A stretch of DNA of 64,000 bases from Desulfobacteraceae bacterium (GCA_011389745.1 JAABTQ010000003.1:75520-139519); one strand, 5' to 3'. Positions 26,251 to 34,827 are shown, counted from the stretch's first letter. Made by a program: numbers and translations. The notes: a model not told the origin generated them from the letters alone.

Positions 26251-27738
26251 ATGATTATATCATCTGAAAAAAAGTGGCTGAATGCTTTTCCTGTGCAAAT
26301 TATCATTCCGGTAGTATTAACGGTTTTGCTGTTTTTTCTAACTATTTTTTTTCTCATTTTACCCATTCTGAAAGATCAAATGATGACCCGTAAGCGTGAG
26401 ATGATACGGGAGTTGACCAAAGCGGCCTGGAGTACTCTGGATGCGTACCGGGAAAAAGAAACCTCCGGTCAGATGGTTCGTGAAATTGCACAGAGACAGG
26501 CACTGGAGCATTTAAGACACCTTCGCTATGGCCCTGAAATGAAAGATTATTTCTGGATTAACGATATGTCCCCCCGAATTATCATGCATCCATACAGACC
26601 CGACCTTGAAGGAAATGATATATCTCATTATGCCGATCCCAATGGCAAACTTCTTTTTGTGGAGTTTGTGGAGACGGTAAAAAGTCAAGGTGAGGGCTAT
26701 GTGGATTATCAGTGGCAGTGGAAGGATGATCCTGGCAGAATTGTCCCTAAAATCTCTTATGTTAAGGGCTTTTTGCCATGGGGATGGATTGTCGGCACTG
26801 GAATCTATATCGAGGATGTTCGCCAGGAAAGCGCATTGATTACACGAAAACTGACCCTGATGTGTTTTGGTATTCTATGTGTTATTGTTGGACTGTCTTC
26901 ATATATTATCTGGCAGGGTCTGAAATCGGAGCGTCGTCGATTAAAAGCGGAATTGCAGGCAAAAATTCAACAGGAACAAATTTTTCAAGCGGCAAAAATG
27001 ACATCTCTGGGTACCTTGGTCTCGGGAGTCGCCCACGAAATCAACAATCCTATTACATCGGTTATGCTAAACGCTCCTATTCTTCAGCGGGTCTGGAAAA
27101 GCATCGATCCTGTCATTCAAAAGCATTGTATGGAAAACGGTGATTTCAAGGTCGGAAGCATGAACTATAGTCAAATACAGGAACGAGTACCGCTTCTTTT
27201 GGAAGATATCTCCGACGGAGCAAAGCGTGTCAAGGTCATTGTTGACGACCTGAAAAATTATGCACGTCAGGCCCCACCGGAAATGAATGATTCCGTGGAT
27301 GTCAATGAGGTTGTTAAAAAAGCTTCCGGATTGGTATCCAACCTTGTTAAAAAGTCAACTAAAAATTTCTCAGTTAATTGCGAAAATGGCTTACCTGTTT
27401 TTAAAGGAAACTCTCAAAAAATTGAACAGGTGATTGTCAACTTGATGGTCAATGCTTGCCAGGCCCTCACGGATAGTTCTCAGCCTATTTCAGTATCCAC
27501 CTTTTATGATGCACCATCTGAAACGGTTTGTATTCGCGTATCAGATGGCGGAGAAGGGATGTCAAAAGAGACAATCGAACGAATTACGGATCCTTTTTTT
27601 ACCACAAAAAGAGAAAAAGGAGGAACCGGATTGGGTCTCTCCATTTCCGATAAAATCATTCAGGATCATGGAGGTTTTTTGACATTTGAGTCAGATATCG
27701 GAAAAGGCACCAGCGTAACCATGAGTTTTCCAGTTTGA
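26251..27738 (+). CDS. Membrane histidine kinase with periplasmic Cache (sCache_2) domain
   Basis: A 495-residue sensor kinase. A first membrane helix (residues 17-40) and a second (about 198-220) frame a periplasmic single Cache domain, recognised by YGPEMKDYFWINDMSPRIIMHPYRPDLEG and GWIVGTGIYIEDV. Such domains often bind small carboxylates. The cytoplasmic part has the H-box GVAHEINNPITSVMLN, N-box NLMVNACQAL, G1 SDGGEGMS, F-box DPFFTTK and G2 GTGLGLS. The NtrC-type regulator 107 nt downstream is the obvious partner. Confidence 0.9.
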   Translation: MIISSEKKWLNAFPVQIIIPVVLTVLLFFLTIFFLILPILKDQMMTRKREMIRELTKAAWSTLDAYREKETSGQMVREIAQRQALEHLRHLRYGPEMKDYFWINDMSPRIIMHPYRPDLEGNDISHYADPNGKLLFVEFVETVKSQGEGYVDYQWQWKDDPGRIVPKISYVKGFLPWGWIVGTGIYIEDVRQESALITRKLTLMCFGILCVIVGLSSYIIWQGLKSERRRLKAELQAKIQQEQIFQAAKMTSLGTLVSGVAHEINNPITSVMLNAPILQRVWKSIDPVIQKHCMENGDFKVGSMNYSQIQERVPLLLEDISDGAKRVKVIVDDLKNYARQAPPEMNDSVDVNEVVKKASGLVSNLVKKSTKNFSVNCENGLPVFKGNSQKIEQVIVNLMVNACQALTDSSQPISVSTFYDAPSETVCIRVSDGGEGMSKETIERITDPFFTTKREKGGTGLGLSISDKIIQDHGGFLTFESDIGKGTSVTMSFPV

Positions 27739-27845
27739 GCAGTCTATGAAAAATCCGAAATAGATAAAAAACGATCAGGTGTTCAAGATTGAATGTATAA
27801 AACCAGTACAATATTTTTTAATAAGAATGAAAACAAAGAAATTCT

Positions 27846-29255
27846 ATGAATGAGAAATCAAATCCTATTGATCCCATCTTGATTGTCGATGATGAGTTGT
27901 CGATTCTTTTGGCTATTGATACGACTTTGCAGCTATCCGGATTCAATAACATCATAACGTGCCAGGACAGCAGGGAGGTGGATCATATCCTACAACATAA
28001 AAATGTGGAATTGATCTTGCTGGATCTGAACATGCCTCATGTGGATGGAGAAACACTTTTGGATCGAATACGTCAGGGATATCCTGACATTCCGGTAATT
28101 GTTGTCACCGGGGCGGTAGATGTGAATACTGCTGTGCATTGTATGAAGGCCGGTGCTTTCGACTATGTGGTAAAACCCGTAGAAGAGGGAAGACTATTGT
28201 CGGCTGTGAGCAGAGCGTTGGATTTTCGTGAATTAAAGAGAGAAAATCTTGCCCTTAAGCAACGCATTTTAAAGGAAGACCTTGAAAGTCCGGAAGCTTT
28301 CAAGGAGATTATTACCAAAGATAAAAAAATGTTCGCTATTTTTCAATACATTGAATCCATTGCCGGGTCTTCCCAACCGGTTTTAATTCAGGGAGAGACC
28401 GGGGTCGGTAAAGAATTGATCGCGCAGGCCGTTCATAGATTGAGCAGACCTAAAGGTACATTTGTGGCAGTCAACGTGGCTGGACTAGATGATAATGTCT
28501 TTTCAGACACCCTATTCGGCCATATTAAAGGCTCATTTACAGGTGCTGACCGGGACCGCTGCGGATTAATCGAAAAAGCCTCATCCGGTACTCTTTTTCT
28601 TGATGAAATTGGTGATTTAAGCCCAAGTTCTCAGGTCAAACTCCTGCGGTTACTTCAGGAACGCGAGTATTTTCCTCTGGGACTCGATGAACCGAGAAAT
28701 ACCAATGCCAGAATAGTGGCTTCAACGCTCGCCGACTTAAAGAGCCTGGAACATTCTGGAAAATTCAGAAAGGACTTGAACTATCGACTCGGCATTCATC
28801 ATATCCATGTACCTCCTTTAAAGGAACGGAAACAAGATATCAGGCTTTTAACAGATCATTTTCTAAAACTTGCGGCTGCCGAACTCGGAAAAAAGACACC
28901 TACACCCCCTGAAGAACTTTATACACTGCTTTCCAACTATTGCTTTCCAGGAAACATACGTGAACTTCAATCCATGGTTTTCGATGCCGTCAGCAGGCAC
29001 AAATCCAAAGTACTCTCCATGGATGTCTTCAAAACCCATATACACCGAGAACAGGAAAGTCGAAATCCACGCAAAACGGTGACAGGCTCAGACAATTCTT
29101 ATCCGCTGAACATTACCGGAGATTTTCCCACCATAAAAGAAGCTACTCAATGGTTAATCGCCGAAGCCATGAACAGATCAGAGGGCAACCAATCTATTGC
29201 AGCAGGAATGCTTGGAATCTCCCAACAGGCTCTCAGTAAAAGGTTGAAAAAATAA
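27846..29255 (+). CDS. NtrC-family sigma-54-dependent response regulator
   Basis: A 469-residue activator. The receiver domain (1-125) has the acidic pair IVDDE and phosphoacceptor Asp60 in LILLDLNMP. The AAA+ domain (about 150-385) has Walker A GETGVGKE, the sigma-54 contact loop as GSFTGA (Ser for the usual Ala), Walker B GTLFLDEIGDL and the arginine-finger region FRKDLNYRLG. The C-terminal Fis-type helix-turn-helix is IAAGMLGISQQALSKRLKK. It likely activates the OFA-family transporter gene immediately downstream, whose leader contains a -24/-12 promoter and three dyads. Confidence 0.92.
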   Translation: MNEKSNPIDPILIVDDELSILLAIDTTLQLSGFNNIITCQDSREVDHILQHKNVELILLDLNMPHVDGETLLDRIRQGYPDIPVIVVTGAVDVNTAVHCMKAGAFDYVVKPVEEGRLLSAVSRALDFRELKRENLALKQRILKEDLESPEAFKEIITKDKKMFAIFQYIESIAGSSQPVLIQGETGVGKELIAQAVHRLSRPKGTFVAVNVAGLDDNVFSDTLFGHIKGSFTGADRDRCGLIEKASSGTLFLDEIGDLSPSSQVKLLRLLQEREYFPLGLDEPRNTNARIVASTLADLKSLEHSGKFRKDLNYRLGIHHIHVPPLKERKQDIRLLTDHFLKLAAAELGKKTPTPPEELYTLLSNYCFPGNIRELQSMVFDAVSRHKSKVLSMDVFKTHIHREQESRNPRKTVTGSDNSYPLNITGDFPTIKEATQWLIAEAMNRSEGNQSIAAGMLGISQQALSKRLKK

Positions 29256-29305
29256 ATGACAATGCAATGGCCGTCGAAAATTTAGCCGACGGCCAAAACA
29301 AACAC

Positions 29306-29410
29306 ATACAACCTTTTTTGTATACACAACCATGATTGTATTCAATAGCGAAACCTTTAATTTAAATGATCTCAAGATTTTTATTTGAAACGCCTACAAT
29401 ATTTCTTGTA
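29306..29410 (+). promoter_or_regulatory. Three TACAA-N6-TTGTA dyads, candidate enhancer sites
   Basis: The same dyad occurs three times: ATACAA-N6-TTGTAT (29306-29323), CACAA-N6-TTGTA (29325-29340) and TACAA-N6-TTGTA (29395-29410). All have a 6-nt spacer. They lie about 85-190 nt upstream of the sigma-54 promoter, the normal position of NtrC-type activator sites, and just downstream of the regulator gene. Confidence 0.65.
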
Positions 29411-29491
29411 TGCCTCTTACTTTATATTCTTAACCCTAATAAAATTAAATATATATTAAATTTCAGGTAGTTAATATATGTTTTTTCTATC

Positions 29492-29507
29492 TGGCATACC
29501 GATTGCT
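29492..29507 (+). promoter_or_regulatory. Sigma-54 (-24/-12) promoter of the OFA transporter gene
   Basis: TGGCATACCGATTGCT fits the consensus TGGCAC-N5-TTGCA/T with the invariant GG and GC exactly 10 nt apart. Transcription would start near 29519, giving a leader of about 200 nt before the GTG at 29721. The rest of the 465-nt spacer shows only the dyads and AT-rich DNA. Confidence 0.8.
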
Positions 29508-29720
29508 TCATATATAATTCAATTGGCAGGATTTAAATTTTACTGAACTTTATTCAATAACTTCGACAAAATTAAATAACTGCACATGGTTAACGTTTTT
29601 CTCCTGTGTTTTCAGAACCATTATCGTCGGAACGGGGGTGCGATTTTGGATTCCGGGGAGAAATTCATTTTTCATACACTTTAAGCATTTTTCTTACTTT
29701 ATACTTAGGAGGGCAAATCC

Positions 29721-31145
29721 GTGGAAAAGATCAAGAACAAAGGTTGGCAGGTAACATTTGCGGGCTTGGGGATCAATCTCGCATTAGGTATTCTCTATAC
29801 CTGGAGTATTTTTAGAGCTGAAATCAGCGAATCAATTAAAACAGGTGATGGTCGTTTCGATTGGAATCTTGCTTCCCTGAATGACCCTTATGCAGTATGT
29901 TGTCTGGTTTTCGCTTTTACCATGATCTCAGCTGGAAGGCTCCAGGATAAGGTGAGCCCCAGAATCACTGCCATTTTTGGCGGGCTTTTAACCGGTGCGG
30001 GTTTGCTGGTTATTTCTCAATCTAACATTCTTGCCAACTGGATTCTTGGTTTCGGCATTTTAATGGGCATGGGACTTGGATTCGGTTATGCTTCGGCAAC
30101 ACCGCCTGCAATCAAATGGTTTCCCGCTCGCAAAACAGGCTTGATCGCCGGTCTTGTGGTGGCAGGATTTGGCTTGGCATCAGTTTACATCGCCCCTTTG
30201 TCGCAATATCTGATCGGTAAATACGGGCTCAGCGAAGCCATGATGATTTTTGGTGTTTCATTCATCATAGTGGTGTGTTTTTTGGCCATGTTTCTGGTGA
30301 ATCCTCCGGAAGGATATAAACCCGAAGATACCGATGAAGAAAAAGCATGGGTTAAAGCCAGTAAAAAGCCTGCTTCAACAAAGAAACCCGAGGAATTTCC
30401 TCCCTCTGAAACATTAAGAACAAAAGCCTTTTACAAACTTTGGATTATGTTTTGCATAGGTTCAGGCGCAGGCCTTATCATTATTGGTAGTGTTGCAGGA
30501 ATGGCCAAAGCCAGCATGGGTCACCTGGCATGGATCGTTGTGGCACTCATGGCTGTAGGTAATGCAGGTGGTAGAATAATCGCCGGGATCATCTCCGACA
30601 AAATCGGTACTCCCCGAACCCTTGTCATAATGATGACCTTACAGGCAATTGTTATCGGTTCTCTGATTTTTATTCCTGAAGAACAGGGCTTGCTAATAGT
30701 AATCGCCGCGACACTGATCGGTTTTTATTATGGTACCAATCTCTCATTGTTCCCATCGTCAACCAAATCTTATTTCGGTCTGAAAAATTTCGGTATGAAT
30801 TACGGCTTGGTATTTTCTGCATGGGGTGTGGGCGGTTTCGTATTTCCCAGAGTTTCCCAGATGCTTGTTGCGTATACCGGTTCTGCTGAAACTTCTTATA
30901 TCCTAGCTTCCTTCCTTCTGTTTCTTGCAGCCGGTATGGCACTTATCACCCGCGCTCCCAGAAGCATTCGTGAAAGAGCAACAGTCGTCACCGTTATGGA
31001 ACCCGGCAAGGTTTATTCCGGCCACTTCATTTATCAGCCGGTTTTTATGCCTGTACTGAATGCTGATGGCCAGGTGGACGATCAGAATCAAGAGGAAGAA
31101 CCCAAAATAACAAAACTCTCTGAACGTAAATTAGCCAAAGCTTAA
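29721..31145 (+). CDS. OFA-family MFS transporter (oxalate/formate antiporter-like)
   Basis: A 474-residue transporter with about 12 membrane helices. The opening GWQVTFAGLGINLALGILYTWSIFRAEI, with later AGRLQDKVSPRITAIFGG, GLGFGYASATPPAIKWFPARKTGLIAGLVVAGFGL and NFGMNYGLVFSAWGVGGF, is typical of the OFA family, which carries small mono- and dicarboxylates. A polar C-terminal extension of about 60 residues is present. Start is GTG with AGGAGG 8 nt upstream. The sigma-54 promoter and neighbouring two-component genes suggest expression when an external carboxylate is sensed. Substrate unknown. Confidence 0.88.
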   Translation: MEKIKNKGWQVTFAGLGINLALGILYTWSIFRAEISESIKTGDGRFDWNLASLNDPYAVCCLVFAFTMISAGRLQDKVSPRITAIFGGLLTGAGLLVISQSNILANWILGFGILMGMGLGFGYASATPPAIKWFPARKTGLIAGLVVAGFGLASVYIAPLSQYLIGKYGLSEAMMIFGVSFIIVVCFLAMFLVNPPEGYKPEDTDEEKAWVKASKKPASTKKPEEFPPSETLRTKAFYKLWIMFCIGSGAGLIIIGSVAGMAKASMGHLAWIVVALMAVGNAGGRIIAGIISDKIGTPRTLVIMMTLQAIVIGSLIFIPEEQGLLIVIAATLIGFYYGTNLSLFPSSTKSYFGLKNFGMNYGLVFSAWGVGGFVFPRVSQMLVAYTGSAETSYILASFLLFLAAGMALITRAPRSIRERATVVTVMEPGKVYSGHFIYQPVFMPVLNADGQVDDQNQEEEPKITKLSERKLAKA

Positions 31146-31177
31146 ACATATAATTCATTATAGCAGTGATATTAATT

Positions 31178-31212
31178 AAAAAAGTCCGGAGGAAATTTCC
31201 TCCGGACTTTTT
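31178..31212. terminator. Bidirectional terminator between the OFA transporter and tag
   Basis: AAAAAGTCCGGAGGAAA is followed immediately by its perfect reverse complement ending in TTTTT. It lies 33 nt after the transporter stop and about 75 nt beyond the end of the opposing tag gene, and would serve both. Confidence 0.92.
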
Positions 31213-31287
31213 GTTTTCCCATCATGACTTCATTATAAAAGCACAAGATAAAAAAGTTTGCCATGATCGATTTTCCTGAAAACGCTG

Positions 31288-31854
31288 CTAACCTATGAGT
31301 TCCCGGTACCGGAAACAATCTGTCAGGTGATCATTGACCATTCCTACAGCCTGCATAAATGCATAACAAATGACCGGTCCAACAAATTTAAATCCTCTTT
31401 TTTTCAAGTCCCGGCTCATGGATAGGGATTCGGGAGTCCTGGAAGGAACATCTTCCGGTTTTACCCAGGAATTGATGATGGGTTTGTTTGCGGTAAACCG
31501 CCAGATAAAATTATTAAAGGTTCCGAATTCATTGCGGACTTTAATAAATGCCCTGGCGTTTTCTATTGCGGAAAAAATTTTCAGGCGATTTCTGACAATC
31601 CCGTAATTGTTCAAAAGCCCTTCAATTTTTTTCGGTTCATAACGGGCCACCAGATCCGGATCAAAATTGTCGAAAGCCGCTTGATAATTATTTCGCTTTT
31701 TGAGTATGGTTATCCACCTCAGGCCCGCCTGGGCACCTTCAAGGACAAGCATTTCAAAAAGCCTTTGATCGTCATGAACCGGCAAACCCCACTGGGTATC
31801 ATGGTATTGGATATATAACGGATCGCTTTGCGCCCAGGGGCATCGATTTTTCAT
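31288..31854 (-). CDS. tag: DNA-3-methyladenine glycosylase I
   Basis: A 188-residue base-excision repair enzyme. RCPWAQSDPLYIQYHDTQWGLPVHDDQRLFEML opens the domain; Cys in RCPWA, His in YHDTQWG and the C-terminal pair in NDHLTDCF correspond to the zinc-binding residues of E. coli Tag, and EGAQAGLRWITIL to the catalytic Glu region. The ATG at 31854 matches the family start; the frame is open to 31911 but that part is in conflict with the small protein upstream. The ATG lacks a ribosome site and lies 1 nt after the TAA of the TGA-containing ORF, suggesting coupled translation. Confidence 0.92.
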   Translation of the reverse strand: MKNRCPWAQSDPLYIQYHDTQWGLPVHDDQRLFEMLVLEGAQAGLRWITILKKRNNYQAAFDNFDPDLVARYEPKKIEGLLNNYGIVRNRLKIFSAIENARAFIKVRNEFGTFNNFIWRFTANKPIINSWVKPEDVPSRTPESLSMSRDLKKRGFKFVGPVICYAFMQAVGMVNDHLTDCFRYRELIG

Positions 31855-31855
31855 G

Positions 31856-32008
31856 TTATGATTCTTGATTGGGATCTTTTTTTTCTTTCTTGCCCGGCAA
31901 CTGACAGGCATCGCTCATTCAGGTGGAAACGCCCAATTTTGGAAGAATATATTTCATTAAAATAATCCAGCCGGCCACAAAACCAACAAATATCAATATT
32001 TCTTTCAT
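31856..32008 (-). CDS. Candidate selenoprotein: 50-residue membrane protein with in-frame TGA
   Basis: An ATG at 32008 with an excellent AAGGAG site opens a frame with one membrane helix (IFVGFVAGWIILMKYIL), then LPKLGVST and a TGA (31921-31919). The frame continues as MSDACQLPGKKEKKDPNQES and stops at TAA 31856, 1 nt before the tag ATG. Sec would be residue 30, followed by Cys at 35 (U-x4-C) on the end of the helix. After the TGA, 8 nt are followed by TGCCTG, an 8-nt loop with a G, and CGGGCA, a plausible bacterial SECIS. If TGA is a real stop, the product is 29 residues. I do not know the function; a membrane-tethered redox site is inferred. Confidence 0.65.
31879..31918 (-). ncRNA. Candidate bacterial SECIS element within the coding sequence
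   Basis: Immediately 3' of the TGA on the minus strand, stem TGCCTG pairs with CGGGCA (one T-G pair) around the loop TCAGTTGC. The loop G lies 18 nt after the TGA, inside the range known for bacterial SECIS hairpins. This is a cis-acting RNA structure, not a separate gene. Confidence 0.5.
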
Positions 32009-32114
32009 TTTACTCTCCTTTTGATTTTACTGATAACATAAGGCATTTCCAGTCCAACATCAAGATCGATAAGATGTAATTTCCTCGGCCCTTTGACTTA
32101 TTTCCGTCCTTACC

Positions 32115-32140
32115 GCTCATGGCTCATGGCTCATGGCTCG
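32115..32140. repeat. Short tandem repeat GCTCATG
   Basis: Three and a half copies of a 7-bp unit lie between the RpiR gene and the small membrane protein gene. Probably a slippage tract without function. Confidence 0.6.
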
Positions 32141-32144
32141 TTAA

Positions 32145-33020
32145 TCATTGGCCGGTTGCTTTTAAATTGAAAAAAATATCGTTTTCAAGATAATTTTGTT
32201 CGATTTTTTGTTGATGCTCTTTGACATCATTTCCGATAAGACCGGCAAGTTCAAAACTGATAAAGTTTATCAAACACGAGATGGCAATGGGACTTCCGGT
32301 GAAAGGTATGTACCGGGAAGGCGCAATAAGCGATTCATGGGCAAACTGAATGAGGGGGCATTTGGCACTATCGGTGATTAAAACAAGTTTAATTCCCAGA
32401 CGCATGGCATATCTTGCCGTTTTGATCAATTCATTAGGATACCGTGATGTTGCGATGATAACCACCATACTTTCAGAATGAGCCATTCCCAGCCAATCCA
32501 GGGTTGTGGTATCACTTCCCTTGAGAATTCTGACATTTCTACGAATTCGGGTCAAAGACCATCCCATATAATAGGCAAACATGTAAGACATGCGAGATCC
32601 GATTACATACACATCAGGACTGTTTTTCAGCATGTGGATCACCCGTTCGAGAATCTCCATGTCCAATGTTTTAAAAAGCTGTTTGAGATTATCCATTTCC
32701 TGAAATATCACGTGCCTGAATCGCTCCGATCCGGGCATTTCAGAGTTTGTCATGTCGAGACGTTCCAGAAGTGTCAATTCGGTATCCACATGGTCTCTCA
32801 ATACCTGCTGAAATTGACTGTAAGTGCCATAGCCCAGGCGACTGACAAACCGCACAACGGTCGCTTCACTCACGTTGCAGCTTTCTGCCAGTTCCCTGGT
32901 GGTCATAAACACCACTTTTCGCGGAACTTTGACGATATGATCCGCCAGAATCCGGCCCTTGGGGGTTAATTGATTCCGGAGATCCGATATTTTTTCCAAA
33001 ATGGCATTTGATTGTTCCAT
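32145..33020 (-). CDS. MurR/RpiR-family transcriptional regulator
   Basis: A 291-residue regulator. The N-terminal HTH_6 domain (residues 1-80) contains FMTTRELAESCNVSEATVVRFVSRLGYGTYSQFQ. The C-terminal SIS domain (about 115-250) has DVYVIGSRMSYMFAYYMGW and VIIATSRYPNELIKTARYAMRLGIKLVLITDS. RpiR proteins usually sense phosphosugars or other catabolites. The ATG at 33020 has AAGGA 9 nt upstream. It is divergent from the sarcosine oxidase-type operon, whose promoter carries a perfect long palindrome, so it is most likely the local regulator. Confidence 0.88.
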   Translation of the reverse strand: MEQSNAILEKISDLRNQLTPKGRILADHIVKVPRKVVFMTTRELAESCNVSEATVVRFVSRLGYGTYSQFQQVLRDHVDTELTLLERLDMTNSEMPGSERFRHVIFQEMDNLKQLFKTLDMEILERVIHMLKNSPDVYVIGSRMSYMFAYYMGWSLTRIRRNVRILKGSDTTTLDWLGMAHSESMVVIIATSRYPNELIKTARYAMRLGIKLVLITDSAKCPLIQFAHESLIAPSRYIPFTGSPIAISCLINFISFELAGLIGNDVKEHQQKIEQNYLENDIFFNLKATGQ

Positions 33021-33246
33021 CACAATGATTCCTTTTGGCTTTTTTCGCTCCATCCAAAAAAATGATATGATATGTTTCATTTAAAAACGCTGATCAGTTA
33101 TAAATCGACAGCCTTCTTTTTTGAAAAATACATTCCACTGACTGTAACAATACAAGCTCAGAATGTTATTACCAAAAATACAAAGACAGCACAACAGACA
33201 AATGCATGGAGGGTCATTTTATTGTAATAAATACTTTCATTAAACG

Positions 33247-33287
33247 TTGACATTTTTCCATAAATATGAAATGAATCATTTCATATT
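33247..33287 (+). promoter_or_regulatory. sox promoter with 25-bp palindromic operator
   Basis: TTGACA (33247-33252) is followed 17-18 nt later by a weak -10 (AATGAA/ATGAAT). A perfect inverted repeat, AATATGAAATGA and TCATTTCATATT around a single A (33263-33287), covers the -10. TGAAA...TTTCA half-sites are common for RpiR regulators. A half-site-like TTTCATTT also lies near 33078, by the regulator's own start. The rest of the divergent spacer (33021-33246) shows no gene. Confidence 0.7.
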
Positions 33288-33327
33288 GGTCGGATATCAT
33301 TTAATGCTGAGGAATTGAGGTGGTCAG

Positions 33328-34566
33328 GTGAGATTAAAAAGCAATTCAAACATCAACGGCCGGCTTTGGGGGTGGGATCCGCCGCTGAAAAGCAGTTATG
33401 ATGCGGTGATTATTGGAGGAGGACTTCATGGATTGGCCACTGCATATTTTTTGGCGCGACATCATGGAATGTCCAGAGTGGCGGTAATCGAAAAGCGATA
33501 TATCGGTTTCGGGGGCTCCGGAAGAAACACGGCCATTGTCCGCGCCAATCAAAGAACCCAGGAAAATCTTCCTTTATATAAAGAAGCTTTGGAGATGTGG
33601 CCTGTTTTAACGCGGGAACTTGATTTCAACCTGATGTTTTACAATTGCGGCAATCTTAACCTAGCCCACAGCGAAGCTGCTTTGAAAGCCATGAGACTTC
33701 AGGTGGCTTCAGCACAAATATACGGTATTCAAAGCCAACTGGTCGACCCCGAACAGTGCAAGACCTTGATTCCGGCACTGGATATTTCGGATCGTCCCAG
33801 ATACCCCATTTATGGGGGAATGTACCATCCACCCGGAGGTATTGTCCGCCATGACGCTGTGGTCTGGGGCCTGGCAAAGGGTGCGGCAAGGAAAGGAATT
33901 CATATTCACCAGGGAACGGAAGTAACGGGCATCGGGGTCAAAAACCAAAAAATAGTTTCCGTGGAAACGGATAAGGGTAAAATCAATACTTCCAGGGTTC
34001 TCAATGCAGCAGGAGGGTATTCCGCAGCACTGTCTTATCAGATGCTTGGAATCCGTCTGCCCATAAGTGTTTTAACGATCCAGGCCATGGTAACACAACC
34101 CTTAAAGCCTTTATTGAATCATGTGGTGTCCTCAGGAGCTTATCATTGTTATGCAAATCAGACATTAAAAGGTGAAATTGCCACGGGTGCCCATATGGAC
34201 CCCTGGCCCAATTACACCAACCAGAGCACGGCCCGTTATATCAAGCATCAGGCTGAGGCCGTCACGGAATTTTTGCCCTGTTTAAAAGGGGTAAAGTTTA
34301 TGCGCATATGGGGCGGATTGGCCGATATGACCCCGGATATGGCACCGATCATTTACGGCAACGATCCTATCAAAGGTTACTATATCGATTGTGGCTGGGG
34401 TTATTTCGGATTCAAGTCGTGCCTGGTCACCGGAAAATATATGGCAAAATTTATGGCTGACGGCACATGTCCCAACATACTTAAACCATTTACCTTACGG
34501 CGTTTTGAGCAGCACCGGCTCATGGGAGAGACGGCTGCGGTAGTCAACTACAGCCCGGATAATTGA
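33328..34566 (+). CDS. soxB: Sarcosine oxidase-type beta subunit (FAD-dependent amine dehydrogenase)
   Basis: A 412-residue DAO-family flavoprotein. The dinucleotide motif VIIGGGLHGLATAYFLARHHG is near residue 27, and GFGGSGRNTAIVRANQRTQENLPLYKE continues the FAD site. WGGLADMTPDMAPIIYG and YYIDCGWGYFGFKSCLVTGKYMA match SoxB C-termini. In heterotetrameric sarcosine oxidases this subunit oxidises the N-methyl amine. Start is GTG with GAGGTGG upstream. First gene of soxB-soxD-soxA-soxG. Dimethylglycine or another N-methyl amino acid is also possible as substrate. Confidence 0.88.
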   Translation: MRLKSNSNINGRLWGWDPPLKSSYDAVIIGGGLHGLATAYFLARHHGMSRVAVIEKRYIGFGGSGRNTAIVRANQRTQENLPLYKEALEMWPVLTRELDFNLMFYNCGNLNLAHSEAALKAMRLQVASAQIYGIQSQLVDPEQCKTLIPALDISDRPRYPIYGGMYHPPGGIVRHDAVVWGLAKGAARKGIHIHQGTEVTGIGVKNQKIVSVETDKGKINTSRVLNAAGGYSAALSYQMLGIRLPISVLTIQAMVTQPLKPLLNHVVSSGAYHCYANQTLKGEIATGAHMDPWPNYTNQSTARYIKHQAEAVTEFLPCLKGVKFMRIWGGLADMTPDMAPIIYGNDPIKGYYIDCGWGYFGFKSCLVTGKYMAKFMADGTCPNILKPFTLRRFEQHRLMGETAAVVNYSPDN

Positions 34567-34578
34567 TAGGGAGTACTT

Positions 34579-34827
34579 ATGGCATTTACCATTACATGCC
34601 CTGTATGCGGTATACGAAGAGGCTATGAATTTCGGTTCGGAGGTGAAGATAAAGGACCAATGCCCCCGGAAGAAAGTCTGGCATCGGAAACATGGTGTGA
34701 ATATGTTCACATGAACAACTGTATCGCCGGTATTCAAAAGGAATGGTGGTTTCACCGGGACGGATGCGGTTCCTGGTTTACCATTTACCGGGACACGACA
34801 ACCAATCAGCAAGTCGAGAATAGATAG
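34579..34827 (+). CDS. soxD: Sarcosine oxidase-type delta subunit
   Basis: An 82-residue subunit. The start FTITCPVCGIRRGYEFRFGGE and the later EWWFHRDGCGSWFTIYRDTTT supply Cys-x-x-Cys plus His and Cys, the zinc site of SoxD. It is a structural subunit of the heterotetramer. The stop codon is directly followed by the soxA ATG with no spacer, consistent with coupled translation. Confidence 0.9.
   Translation: MAFTITCPVCGIRRGYEFRFGGEDKGPMPPEESLASETWCEYVHMNNCIAGIQKEWWFHRDGCGSWFTIYRDTTTNQQVENR

Noticed and set aside
29606-29815. Small ORF in the OFA transporter leader
   Set aside because: It overlaps the transporter start, lacks a ribosome site and has no family; treated as chance.
31288-31911. 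Longer tag start at 31911
   Set aside because: The added 19 residues do not match Tag and overlap the extension of the TGA-containing gene in another frame; the ATG at 31854 fits the family.
32115-32140. GCTCATG tandem repeat as regulatory iterons
   Set aside because: Only three and a half perfect units in AT-rich DNA and no replication or regulatory context; likely slippage.
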